From Haplomitrium mnioides (taxonomy: Eukaryota > Marchantiophyta > Haplomitriopsida > Calobryales): a DNA stretch of 34,542 nt. Of this stretch, positions 22,936 through 32,964 are shown piece after piece. The notes below the pieces were generated by a model. It saw nothing but the letters and a program-made list of their open reading frames with translations. It was not told where the DNA came from and did not search any database. The position numbers and the translations under genes are program-made. Numbering within the stretch: the first letter of the stretch is position 1; each line of letters begins with the position of its first letter. Location: contig JBNGIS010005119.1 of assembly GCA_049999725.1 (NCBI GenBank), positions 88,240-122,781 on the forward strand, read 5' to 3'.

Positions 22936-23570
22936 TGGCATTTCATATTCAGGGGGAGAACAACCATAGTGCATATGGACATTTTGTCCCAAATAGCCCA
23001 AATACTGAGATTAGACCTTTTGCCTCTTAAGGCCTAAACTATAAGGTTGGACCTTTTGTCCCTTATGAAATGCACTATAAAAATGAACCTTTAGTCTATA
23101 GAGGCACAATAATTCAGAATGGACCTTTTGTCTACAAAGACCTCAATCTAGGAAAAGGACCTTTTGTCCTCAATGGCCAACAAATGAAAGGACCTTCTGT
23201 CCATAAAAGGCCACTACCAATCTAGAAAGGATATTTAGTCCTCATGTCGAAAAGACAATGCCAAATGATGAAAGTTGCATAATGATTTCAATGGACCTTG
23301 AGTCCAACTAGCGCACTTGCTGAGCAAGCAGGATTCCAATGGACCTTTAGTCCAGCCAACACACTCGCTGAGCAACCAACATTTCAAAGGACCTTTAGTC
23401 CAGCCAACAAATTTGTTGAGCACACAACGCTGCAGAAGACCTTTAGTCCCAAATATACACAAGTTGCACGGGCAACAACATAGTGGACCTTTAGTCCCCC
23501 ATCATCAAAGTATACCACATGACAATGTGAAGTTGGCAAAGCATTCTATTAATGCATTTGGATCACCAAT
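22936..23570 (+). repeat. Array of 13 GGACCTTTWGTCC hairpin motifs within RT
   Basis: The 13-bp imperfect palindrome GGACCTTTWGTCC occurs, with variants, near 22977, 23012, 23049, 23085, 23121, 23157, 23190, 23229, 23293, 23341, 23389, 23437 and 23485. The spacing is 33-48 bp, except for one step of 64 bp. The last copies form 48-bp units such as GGACCTTTAGTCCAGCCAAC plus a GCTGAGCA block. A polypurine AGGGGGAGAA stands at 22951. RT similarity stops at the left edge and resumes at VLRLTYGLKQSG (about 23600). A related TGACCTTTAGTCA sits at 24777 in the 3' region of C1. Confidence 0.85.
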
Positions 23571-24764
23571 CGATCAATTAGACACACAAATGGTAGTCCA
23601 AGTCCTAAGATTGACATATGGGCTCAAACAGAGTGGAGAAATTGGTATGAGAGATTCAAATCAGAGATGATGACACTGAATTTTACAAATGATAACATTG
23701 CTCTATGCTTGTTTATGAAACATCAAGGCTCTGAATATGTCGTAGTTGTACTTTATGTAGACGACATAAATATTTTTGGCACAACAACTCTAGATTCTAG
23801 CACTATTGCCAAATTGAAAGATATATTTGAAATGTGAGACATTGGAGAACCTGATTTCTATCTCGACATTCAGTTTAAGCATATGCCCTATGGCATTCTG
23901 ATCCATCAGTCCACATATACTGCCAAGATCCTCAAACAATTCAATATGGACAATGCTCATCCAATGAGCACTCCAATGGAAATGAGATCTTCAAACCCAA
24001 CCAAGGACATATTCAAAAAACAAAAGCAACATGAACAAACTCTGAGACCAGAAAAACCATATCTATTGGCGATAGGAGCTCTCATGTACCTTGCAAATCA
24101 GACTAGACCTTTTATATCTTTTGCAATAAATATGCTCTTAAGGCATAGCTCCTAGCCCACCATTCACCACTAAAATAGGCTCAAACGTATTTCCAGATAC
24201 CTGAAAGGTACAAAAGACATAAGACTCTTCTTCCCTAGAAATGCAGCAAATGATATTGTCGGTCATGCCAATGCTAGATATTTATCTGATCCTGACGACG
24301 CAAAGTCTCAAATAGGATATACCTTCCTTAAAAGAAGCACTGCTATGTCATGGAAAAGCACCAAACAAACACTTGCAACTACCTCGACCAACCATGCAGA
24401 AATCATAGCTCTTTATGAGGCTAGTAGGAAATGCATCTGGCTCCAACAACTCATTGATCATATCAACATCAATAGGAGCCAACCTCTACTTCATTCCACT
24501 ATAATAATATACGAGGAAAATTGACCATGTGTCGACCAGATTGCTCAAGGCTTTATCAAGGGTGACATGATTAAACATATTGCTCCTAAGTTCTTTTACA
24601 CCTATGAGCAACACAGTGACAAAATAAATGTCCAATGGATAGCAAGTAAAGATAACAGAGCAGATATCTTCACCAAACCACTTTCACCTTCTCTGCACAT
24701 TGCACATACGCAAGGGTTTGGTTTACGAAGACTCTCTGAATTACAACAAAGTAGCAAACAATGA
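23571..24764 (+). pseudogene. C1 C-terminal reverse transcriptase and RNase H, decayed
   Basis: The RT resumes with LRLTYGLKQSG. A frameshift follows, then the catalytic YVDD box at 23754-23765 in VVLYVDDINIFG, and EPDFYLDIQFKHMPYGILI. From 23883 comes IHQSTYTAKILKQFNM, then YLLAIGALMYLANQTRPF. The RNase H part (24165-24764) has ARYLSDPDDAKSQIGYTF, STAMSWKSTKQTLATTSTNH and EIIALYEASRKCIWLQQLI, ending near 24764. Stops at about 23836, 24153 and 24522 and shifts make it inactive. Motif order and wording are classic plant copia. Confidence 0.92.
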
Positions 24765-25188
24765 TTTCTCTGTGTTTGACCTTTAGTCATGAAGATAAAG
24801 GATTGCAAATACAATCATTTCTTTTGAAAAATACCTAACTTTGCCTGAATGTCATACAAGTAATGACACGAGCATAATATATCAGAAGTTGGCATCACTT
24901 CTTAGCTTTTGAGGCTGACATCATTTTTCGGATAGATTTTTAGGACACAAGGAGAGGCCGCAACAACTCCACGCTGCAACAACTCCGCGCAGCAACACCA
25001 CAAATTTGCTTTACTCTCAAAGCAAGAAATTTTGACAATTTTTGACATTATATTACTTGCACGCACTCCACACACTATTGTACATTCTATTCCATCTATT
25101 AATTATGTGGTGGCACTCTTTCCTTTGGAAGAAAGCAAGAGGGTTTTAATGAGACCACACATAGAATAGGATTAAGACTTACATAGCA
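24765..25188 (+). other. C1 3' region, interrupted by G3
   Basis: Non-coding sequence between RNase H and the 3' LTR, continuing at 30387-30437 after G3. It holds one hairpin motif TGACCTTTAGTCA (24777-24789) and a short direct repeat GCAACAACTCCRCGC at about 24959-24990. It ends in the left TSD copy TAGCA at 25184-25188. Confidence 0.75.
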
Positions 25189-25610
25189 TGTAAAAGAACT
25201 CAAAGACCGACTTCCAAATAAGTAACACTTCAAGACAACTCTAAAAGAGTTAGACAACTTAAGGCCAATAAGCAAACCAAAGCCAAGAGTGCTAGCCAAA
25301 GCCAAACAACCAAAGAGACAAATCGAATTGAGAGGAACTCCAGAATGAGGAGTGGGGCTAAGAAGCCCTTCTATTTATACAAGAGAATAAGGTGTCATCC
25401 CTCTTTCTTCACTTACAAGTCACTTCTCATTTCAACCCTAAAGTTGACTCTCTACCAAAAGTGACTTCAAATGCAAGTAACCTAAAAGTGACTCTCCACC
25501 AAAAGTGACTTCAAAGGCAAGTAATCTAATCTTAACCTTAAAAGTGACTCGTTACTACTTCCTTCACTCCTCTCTATTTTCTTATAAATAGCACAATCTT
25601 ATGCTTGTGC
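25189..25610 (-). repeat. G3 3' LTR (left), inner end deleted
   Basis: Begins TGTAAAAGAACTCAAAG and matches the right LTR to CTTATGCTTGTGC. The expected end TATTACA, the polypurine tract and about 60 bp of adjoining sequence (present in G1 at 3241-3315) are missing, and the chromodomain end follows at once. Inside are tandem units with AAAAGTGACTCTC and CCAAAAGTGACTTCAAA. A minus-strand TATAAATAG near 25373-25382 is the likely promoter TATA box. Confidence 0.92.
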
Positions 25611-25611
25611 T

Positions 25612-27090
25612 TCTTGAGCATTCTCAAAATTTGAAAAAGGTTCCCAAGTAGCATCATGAAGTGGATAGCCTTTCTACAAAACCTTGTATTGAACTTATGG
25701 ATGCAGCCCGTGTTTGACAACTCTTTTCGCTAAAATGCGGTCTACTTCCAATTCTTCATGATCATTAAGAACAATGGCCAAAGGAGGAAGTTGAACACGA
25801 TTTGGAAAAGAAGATAGACTAGGAACAAAAGGCTTAAGTTTAGACATAGGGAACACAAGATGAATCTTCATATAAAGAGGAAGATTAAGTTTATAAGCAA
25901 CAAGAGAAATAACTTGAGAAATAGAGAAAGAACTAATCTAAGCATGAGATAACTTACAAACTTGAGTATCCAAAGAAAATGGAAGATCATGAGTGGATAA
26001 CATAACTTGGTCATCTAAAATATAAGAGAAATCACAACAACAGCTATCGGCATATTTTTTTGTCGATTTTGAGCAATAGTAAGATGGTTGCGAGCATCTT
26101 GCAAGGAAAAAGATAAACGAGACAAAAAAGTAGAAATACTTGGAACATTAGAAGAAGTAGTAGAAAGCAAACCATCAAGAACAAGAGGATGTTGACCCAA
26201 ATTGAGAAAGAAAGGAGAAAACCCAATACTTGCTTGTTTGGAGTTGTTGTAGGCAAACTCTATAGCCGCCAAGAAACTATCCCAATCGGTTAGATGAAAA
26301 TTGATGAACGTGCAAAGCATGTCCTCCACAATACGATTAGCATACTTTGTTTTCTTATCTGTTTGCAGATAATAAGCAGTAGACATAGAAAGTTTGGTTC
26401 CTAGAAGTTTGAGTAACTCTCGCCAAAACTTTCTAGTGAAACGCGTCTCCCTATCAGATATTAACACCTTGGGCATTCCGTGATGGCAAAAAATAGTATC
26501 AAAGTAAATTTTTGCCAATTCTGGAGCATCCATTGTATCCACCGTTGGCGCTAAATGAATCTGCTTGCTCAACTTGTCCACAACACTACAATAGCAGTAA
26601 ACCCATGAGGCATAGTTGGAAGTGAAGTGACAAGATCCAAACTTACATATTCCCAACGAGCAGTAGGAATTGGTAATGATTGAAGAAGTCTTGCTGGTTT
26701 TTGATTCAAAGCCTTGTTTTGTTGACAACTTTCATATTAGCGAACAAAACCATGAACATCTCGAGCCAAGTTAGACCACCACCAAGTGCGTTGAAGCAAC
26801 TTTGTAGTTTTATCTACTCTAAGATGCCCAGAGATAGGAATGTCATGCGCTTCTTGCAAACAAGCCATTCAAAACGTATCATCTTGTGGAACATATATTT
26901 GATAGCCTCAAGAGAGAATACCATCTCGAATGGAGAAAGAATAATACTCATTATCCTTGATAGCCAATCGTGCTGGAACCAGACTAAAGAAAGCATCTTC
27001 TTGTAGTTTTTGACGATAACTCCCACTAGTTGCCTCATCTAAATGTAAGATACTAATGTTGTTCACCTCCATTGTATTCATTTGATGATT
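25612..27090 (-). pseudogene. G3 integrase with chromodomain, decayed
   Basis: From high to low coordinate. The zinc-binding part has LQEAHDIPISGHLRVDKT; near 26730 the CX2C pair has lost its first Cys (YESCQQNKA after a stop). The core, mainly 26728-26015, has VSLDLVTSLP (first Asp), HGMPKVLISDRETRFTRKFW (second Asp) and STAYYLQTDKKTKYANR, where the catalytic Glu of the usual GQTERVN is Lys. AYNNSKQASIGFSPFFLN follows. At 25612-25765 a chromodomain reads EELEVDRILAKRVVKHG and KGYPLHDATWEPFSNFEN with two stops. Chromodomains in this position define chromoviruses. Confidence 0.92.
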
Positions 27091-27096
27091 CGGCTT

Positions 27097-29000
27097 TCAT
27101 AATAGTGCATCAAGAATGGTGTGGAACCTTCTTGGCTTGTACTCTAGCTTGATATCAAAGAGTTGCAATTGATCTTCCCATCGGTGACGGCGACTTGTCA
27201 TATTTTCCAAATGGATTGATTGTAACAATGGTTTGTGATTTGTGCACATAAATACAAGTCTTCCCAAAAGATAATGCTTCCATACTTTTGTAGCATAAAC
27301 CATTCCCAATTTCTCTCGATCCATTGCAGAATAGTTTCTTTTCGCCACATTCAACCGGCGTGACATGAAGGCAATTGGATGAAGTCTATCCTCAAACTCT
27401 TGCGGCAAAATTGCTCCAATAGCAAAATTAGAAGCATCAAAATCAACTATACAACGTGCTTTTGGATCATAGGGCTGTAGAATAGGATGAGAAGAGACTG
27501 CATCTTTGAGCTATTGAAATGTCGTTTGCTCTTTTGCGGTCCATTGAAACTTGACCTTGCCTAGCAAATCTGTAAGTGGTGTAGCAATATGTGCATAACA
27601 ATAGATGAATCGGCGATAGAAGATTGCCAATCCATTGAAGGCTCTAACGTCCTTTGCCTCCTTTGGTATTGGCCACTCAGTAATAACCTTGATTTTCTCT
27701 TCTTCCATCTTTATACCATCCACATACATCTTGTGCCCCAAGTAAGTAACCTCTTGTTGCCAAAATTTGCACTTGGATCTCTTACAATAAAACTTCCAAT
27801 TGCGCAATCTTTGCAAAACTTTTTTCAGATGATTGCAATGCTCAACTTTAGTTTTGCTAAAAATAAGAATGTCATCCAAGAATACCAAAACTGACTTATC
27901 TAATAACCCATCAAAAATTCGATGCATTTGATCCATGAATATGGTCGGAGCATTAGTGAGACCAAATATAAGGACCTTCCACTCAAAATGTCCATACTTT
28001 GTACGAAAAGCTGTCTTTGGCACATCACTTGGCTTGATAGGAATTTGCCAATAACCACTTTGAAGATCGAGCTTTGAAAAAAAACTGCACACCACTCAAT
28101 TGATCCAACAAATCATCAATACGCGGTAAAAGATAGGCATTCTTTATGGTTTGCTTGTTCAAACTACGATAATTAGTACAAAGACAAAATCCACCATCTT
28201 TCTTTGGTTCAAAGAATACTGGTGCTCCCCAAAATGAAGTACTATGTTGAATAAAATCATTCTTAAGAAGATCCATCAAGGTTTTGTGAAGCTCTTCCAA
28301 CTCTTATGGCAATAACCTGTATATAGGCCAATTATACGGAAAACTTCTTAGTATCAACTCAATCGGAAAGGGCATTCCACGATCATCTGGTAACCCCTTT
28401 GGCAAATCATCCAAAAACACATCTGAAAACTCCTTCAAGATATGATCCATCATTGAGGTCGGTATAGATTTCCCTCCCTCCTTATTCAAGTCCACAATAG
28501 GCTTGATCCATACAGCAAAGACGAGCAACTCTTTCTCCATCAAAATATTATGCTGAATTGATTTGGGCTTCTTCACCAACGGTGCCAAACGCTCCAAAAG
28601 AAATTGCTTTCTTTGTAAAGCAACTTGAATTTGTCGTTTTGCCCAATCAACTTGAACAGAACGATCTTCAAGCCAAGGCAAGCCCAAAATAATGTTATAT
28701 TGTACGGATGCAATAACAAAATCCATAGATTCCTCATAATCTTTGCCAATCCTTTGAATAAATGGCTTGTGAGAATGGAATCCCTCATGTTTTTGGCCAT
28801 CGACCATAGTCACAAAACTTCCTTGGATAGGCAAAGTCGTAGCTTTGATTTTCTTTGCAAAACGTAGTGATATGAAATTTTCAGAACTTCCACAATCTAC
28901 CAACATTCTATAAGAATGCTCATCAACCATATCGTCTAGATGAAACAAGGTACTTTTAATTCTTGTTGAGCTTTTCATTCCATTGGAACTAATTAAGCTC
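27097..29000 (-). pseudogene. G3 protease, reverse transcriptase and RNase H, decayed
   Basis: Protease at 28978-28650 with YRMLVDCGSSENFISL (active-site D-C-G) and [38 protein letters not shown], then a frameshift at the run of eight A's near 28077-28084, [33 protein letters not shown] and the catalytic FLDD box at 27871-27882. RNase H: ARCIVDFDASNFAIGAIL near 27450, MDREKLGMVYATKVWKHYL, and the end YKPRRFHTILDAL near 27100. Only a few stops are present. It copies element RNA into DNA in active relatives. Confidence 0.94.
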
Positions 29001-29024
29001 TTAGTAAACTGCTCAACTATCTTT

Positions 29025-29922
29025 ACTGAGGTCGATCTTTTCTCTGATTTTCTTCTTCAGTAGTTGCTGCTTGAACAAGAGCACGTGGTCAACCTTGGTG
29101 ACGTGGGCAATTTGCAATCATATGACCAAGCTATCGACAATAAAAACATCCTTCACTTTGGCGTAGATGCTCATGCTCTATATTAGTGAGTGCCACTCTC
29201 TGTGTTAAATCAATCTCTATAGGTACAGCCTCATTTGCTGACACACAAACATTTGGTAAAGCTTGTTGTGGATGTGAATGTGGCCTAGCCTTGTTGGTTG
29301 TTAGTAGCAAGTCATATCGTTTTACCATATGCATTGCTTCTTCTAGTTGAGAGGGCTCTCTCATTGTCACTTTTATTTTAGTGCGAGGCTTCAATCCTTG
29401 AACAAAGCAATCTAAAGCTTCTCCCTCGCCCATATTAGGTATTTGCACAATGATATTTTGAAATTGCGTGACATAGCTCCTTACCGTGCCAAGTTGCTTC
29501 AATTATGCCAAATGATCTCTTGCCACCTTTAGAGCATTCAAAAACCTAAATCTTAGATTTACCGCTTCTTTAAACTCTTGCCAAGAAGCAATTGGAGTGA
29601 CAAATCCATGTTGAGCTTGCTCAATTTGATATCTCTACCAAGTCTTTTTCACTCCTTCCAACTGACTTGTAGAAAATAGAATTCTTCTACCATCCTCTCT
29701 TATACTGATAGCTTCAAAATATTGCTCATAATCAAAAAAGAAATTCTCATATGCACCAGGAATTGTCTTCCCATCATAAGCTTTTGGCTTGAAAAACCGC
29801 ACATGACTCTCTTTTTCTTGAAAAGGTGCACTATTCCCCATTTGCATTTGAACTTCTAGCAAGCGAGAAAGATGTTCAATTTGTTGTTGAATCGCTTGCA
29901 TTCTCACTTCTTGATTCTCCAT
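29025..29922 (-). pseudogene. G3 gag, decayed
   Basis: The start codon at 29922 (MENQEVRMQAIQQQ) lies about 17 nt after the primer site, so the leader is very short. The N-terminal helix is followed by RFFKPKAYDGKTIPGAYENF and YEQYFEAISIREDG. After stops at 29635 and about 29505, the frame reads LKQLGTVRSYVTQFQNIIVQ and REPSQLEEAMHMVKRYD. The zinc knuckle is at 29107-29148 (CFYCR-stop-LGHMIANC), where the stop replaces one non-ligand residue. Gag and pol appear in different frames, which could be natural or due to decay. Confidence 0.92.
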
Positions 29923-29938
29923 TCCACCAAAAAGAACG

Positions 29939-29952
29939 TGGCTCTGATACCA
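29939..29952 (-). other. G3 primer-binding site
   Basis: TGGCTCTGATACCA on the plus strand is TGGTATCAGAGCCA on the minus strand. This perfect 14-nt complement of the initiator-Met tRNA 3' end starts 2 nt from the 5' LTR. Confidence 0.95.
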
Positions 29953-29953
29953 A

Positions 29954-30381
29954 TGTAAAAGAACTCAAAGATCGACTTTCAAATAAGTAATACTTCAAGA
30001 CAACTCTAAAAGCGTTACACAAATCTCAAGGCCAATAAGCAAACCAAAGCCAAGAGTGCTAGCCAAAGCCAAGCAACCAAAGAGCCAAACCAAATTGAGA
30101 GAAACTCCAGAATGATGACTGGGGCTAAGAAGCCCTTCTATTTATACAAGAGAATAAGGTGTCATCCCTCTTTCTTCACTTACAAGTCACTTCTCATTTC
30201 AGCTCTAAAAGTGACTCTCTACCAAAAGTGACTTCAAATGCAAGTAACCTAAAAGTGACTCTCCACCAAAAGTGACTTCAAAGGCAAGTAATATAATCTT
30301 AACCTTAAAAGTGACTCACTACCACTTCCTTCACTCTATATTTTCTTATAAATAGCACAACCTTATGCTTATACTATTACA
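29954..30381 (-). repeat. G3 5' LTR (right), 428 bp
   Basis: Begins TGTAAAAGAACTCAAAG and ends ATACTATTACA, followed by the TSD TAGCA. On the minus strand TATAAATAG occurs in the middle, at about 30137-30147. A plus-strand TATAAATAG also lies near the outer end, around 30348, so both strands carry a TATA-like element. Direct repeats around AAAAGTGACTCTC match the left LTR. Confidence 0.95.
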
Positions 30382-30425
30382 TAGCATATAGTCCTTAGTG
30401 TGGCTAATTAATACAAGAAGAATCA

Positions 30426-30545
30426 ACCAAGAGAGAGTGTTATAGGGAGATATATATACCCTATGTAAGCAGTCTCGACCTAATCATTCTACTCGTCCGT
30501 CTTGGAGACTCCTGTGTGTATGCGTGCGGTGCTCATGCGATAATA
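30426..30545 (+). repeat. C1 polypurine tract and 3' LTR, 108 bp
   Basis: ACCAAGAGAGAG (30426-30437) abuts TGTTATAGGGAG. The LTR keeps the TATA run at 30451-30458, the block CCTAATCATTCTACTCGTCC and the end GCGATAATA, one change from the 5' copy. TSD TATCT follows at 30546-30550. This pairing, across two nested elements and 13 kb, fixes the limits of C1. Confidence 0.87.
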
Positions 30546-30550
30546 TATCT

Positions 30551-31031
30551 TGAATTTTTTGATATAGAACCCTTAAGTATTTTTGCAAACGGATTATTAA
30601 AGAAAAATTGTGAAAAGACTATTAAAGCCTATGCGCGCATAGACAACTGAGGCCCAAGAATAGGCACACATTGTTTAAAAGATCCATGCACGAAGGAAAA
30701 ACCATAGCTAACTTGAGCTTGAAAAACTGAAGCTCATACAGACATAGACAACTAAAGCAAGCACGGACTGTTGAGTAATTGGAGGCAAGGAATGCAAAAG
30801 GCAGCTTAAGAAGGAACAGAAAATTTAAAAAAAAAAGTGAATTTCCATGCTAGCATAGACTTCATTGCTAATTTTAATAAAAACCAACACGTTTTGTTCA
30901 AAAACCATTTTGCGTAGCACATGGAATAGTGATGAACAGACTTAAATTGAATTGGGAGTGCAATAATATTGAAGCTTTAGCAAATAAAAATTTGTAAGAA
31001 AAATACTTTATTATATAGAAAAATTATATCA
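30551..31031. other. No gene; 3' flank of methyltransferase copy 2
   Basis: AT-rich spacer. Around 30625-30775 are weak repeats of CATAGACAACT with GCGCGCA. From about 30840 the sequence resembles the region at 15440 downstream of copy 1, which supports duplication of the gene with its 3' flank. Confidence 0.55.
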
Positions 31032-32323
31032 CTATGATGCTACAACTCTATCCTCTTCACGAGGAATTGTCTCATCTAAATCAACTGGCTAAGAAGCTTC
31101 AGCATCTTCAGCCACAAGAGAGTCCTTCCGAGACTTTCGAGTCCCAGAGATGGCAACAAAATCACCAGTAGCATCTGTAGTACCAAGAGGAACAAGTTCT
31201 TTGTGGTAGACATATACTATTTGCGATTCTGTTACATCAAATGGCAAAGAAGCCATCATCAAAACTCTCTGAGGAATGTAGATAGACTGAAGTCGATCAT
31301 ATTCCACATCAATGCAATTTCGCATTAGCTTCAAAGCACAGACAAGGCCTGTGCCAGACCCAGAGCAAAGATCTAAGATCCAATCTTGCTCTATTAATAA
31401 ATGGTCGATAAAAAATTTTGTAAAGAGCTTGGGGCTTTTGATAAACATTCACAACAACATCATCTCCTAGATGTTTAAGTTTAGTCAATACCCCAGGACA
31501 CCTAAAGGCATAATTTGCTGAGGACAACCACTCGCATCAATAGGTTGCAAATTGAAAAGCCTCATGCTCCTCTCTCTCTCCCTCCTTTTTCTAGTAGCCC
31601 ACAGTTCAATACTCATGGGCGTGAGCAAATCTCAGACCACCGGAGTGATGAATATTGTTTTTGTTCTTGTAGTAAGAAAAATAGACAAGTCAAATAGTTG
31701 AAACAAAGTGTACAAAAACAAAACAAGGTAAACTAGAAAACCAAACAATCAAAAAAGAACTCACCAGATGTCATAGTTGATGGCACAACAAACCTCTAGA
31801 AGAGCATCCTCGACAATGCCAAATTGTTGCAAAGAATGTACTATCACAAAAGACCAAAAATCTAAAGTCGTGATTGTTGTAAAAGAGGAAACCATATAAA
31901 AAATTTCATCTCTAGAAATAGGTTCAAAGTTGTCATGCTTGCATTCCTTAAGGTTGCAATCGTAAGAAATATTTGCAATGGCCAAAGTAAAACATCTAGG
32001 TTTCACAAATCCTTTCAACTGACGAGCATTGGCCTCCATGTGGACTTGGTAGTATGCCACGTTAAGTCCATCAACAAAGAACAGTAAGTCCTTGTCTTTG
32101 TCTCTCAGAATTCCATCAGTCGGAAGGAAAAAAACATCATTTTGCTGCCTTGATTTCCATTCTCTAGCTTTCTCATAATGAAGTAGAAAAGCAAGAGGGT
32201 AGGAAACAAGTGTTTGGGCTTGGTCTTCATCATCTAGGGCTTCTTCGACCCCTGACCTTTTTCTCCTTTTTGCAATTGCCGTCAATTTTTTGGCAAGCTG
32301 CCATTTAAATGTTTTGTCCCCCT

Positions 32324-32964
32324 CCACACAACAAAAACAGAAAAAAAATTAGAGGAGACAATAGAAAAATGTTTACACTTTAGAGAGGAAGACAATTTGA
32401 GCAAAGACCCGTTTGAATTAAGATTGACATTGAAGTCCATGTGCACACACTTCAAGTCTATGCGCACTTGGACATTGAAGTCTAGAATCTCTTGCACTTC
32501 AATGTCCATGCGCGTATAGACTTCAATGTCCATGTGCACATAGACTTCAATGTCTATGTGTGCAAGGACTTGAATACCCTAACGCGCAAGGAATTCAAAG
32601 TTCATGCGCGTATGGACTTTGAAGCCCTTGTGCGCAGGGACTTCAAAGTCTATACGCACATGGACTTGGAATGCCATGAGCGCCTAGACTTTGAAGTCCT
32701 TACGTGCTTGGACTTTGAATTTTTGTATGTTAGGGTATTAAAGTTCTTTCGCACATAGACATTGATGTTTATGCTCGCATAGACCTACAAGTATTGGTGC
32801 TTGGACTTTAAAGTCCAAGCGTGCAGGGAATTTGAAGTCCATGCGCGTATGGACTTTGAAGTATATGTGCGGCAAATTTATGATAAATTCAATAACAAAA
32901 CACAATTAACAATAAAGTCACTGCAACTCTAGAGAAATAGGTGCATAGTAAAAGAAAAACTTAC
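32324..32964 (-). other. Intron of methyltransferase copy 2
   Basis: On the minus strand the donor is TTTTG|GTAAGT (intron from 32964). The acceptor is a T-rich stretch with TTTTTGTTGTGTGGAG ending at about 32324. Both flanking open frames are in phase 0, so joining them keeps the frame. Most of the intron is the 24-bp minisatellite. Confidence 0.7.
32424..32873. repeat. 24-bp minisatellite, about 19 copies
   Basis: Units of the form GACTTCAATGTCCATGCGCG plus TATA-like ends follow each other at 24 bp with few length changes. CpG-rich ATGCGCGTA alternates with variants. As 24 is a multiple of three, both strands stay open: plus 32492-32758 with an 8-residue repeat such as RMDFEALV, and minus up to 32539 with repeats such as RMDIEVQE. 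This openness is a property of the repeat and is not evidence of coding. Confidence 0.92.

Larger units (their letters stand above)
25189..30381 (-). mobile_element. G3: Ty3/gypsy chromovirus, nearly complete, inside C1
   Basis: A minus-strand element of the G1 family, 5193 bp, bounded by the perfect TSD TAGCA (25184-25188 and 30382-30386). Reading on the minus strand: 5' LTR (30381-29954), a perfect 14-nt primer site, gag from 29922 with a zinc knuckle, protease, RT, RNase H, integrase, chromodomain, and a 3' LTR cut at its inner end. It is the best-preserved element here, with open stretches of 194-237 codons, but it carries stops, an A-tract frameshift in RT and changed integrase residues. 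Confidence 0.96.
17049..30545 (+). mobile_element. C1: Ty1/copia element with two nested insertions
   Basis: A plus-strand copia element bounded by short direct repeats (17049-17145 and 30438-30545), each starting TGTTATAGGGA and ending in ATGCGATAAYA, and flanked by the perfect TSD TATCT (17044-17048 and 30546-30550). The order gag, protease, integrase, RT, RNase H is diagnostic of Ty1/copia. Without the solo LTR and G3 with their TSD copies it is about 7.7 kb. A GA-rich polypurine tract abuts the 3' LTR. Stops in gag and pol, lost integrase residues and a repeat array in RT show that it is inactive. Confidence 0.9.

Noticed and set aside
22014-23497. CRISPR-like array suggested by 13 regularly spaced short palindromes
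   Set aside because: The repeats are only 13 bp, imperfect, with related rather than unique spacers, in a plant copia element and with no cas genes.
23235-23670. Repeat-rich peptides encoded by the hairpin array
   Set aside because: Frames on both strands arise from the repeated 48-bp units and are not continuous with the RT frame.
32492-32758. 88-residue protein made of 8-residue repeats
   Set aside because: The frame is open because the minisatellite period is 24 bp; the opposite strand is open too, and the array sits in an intron.
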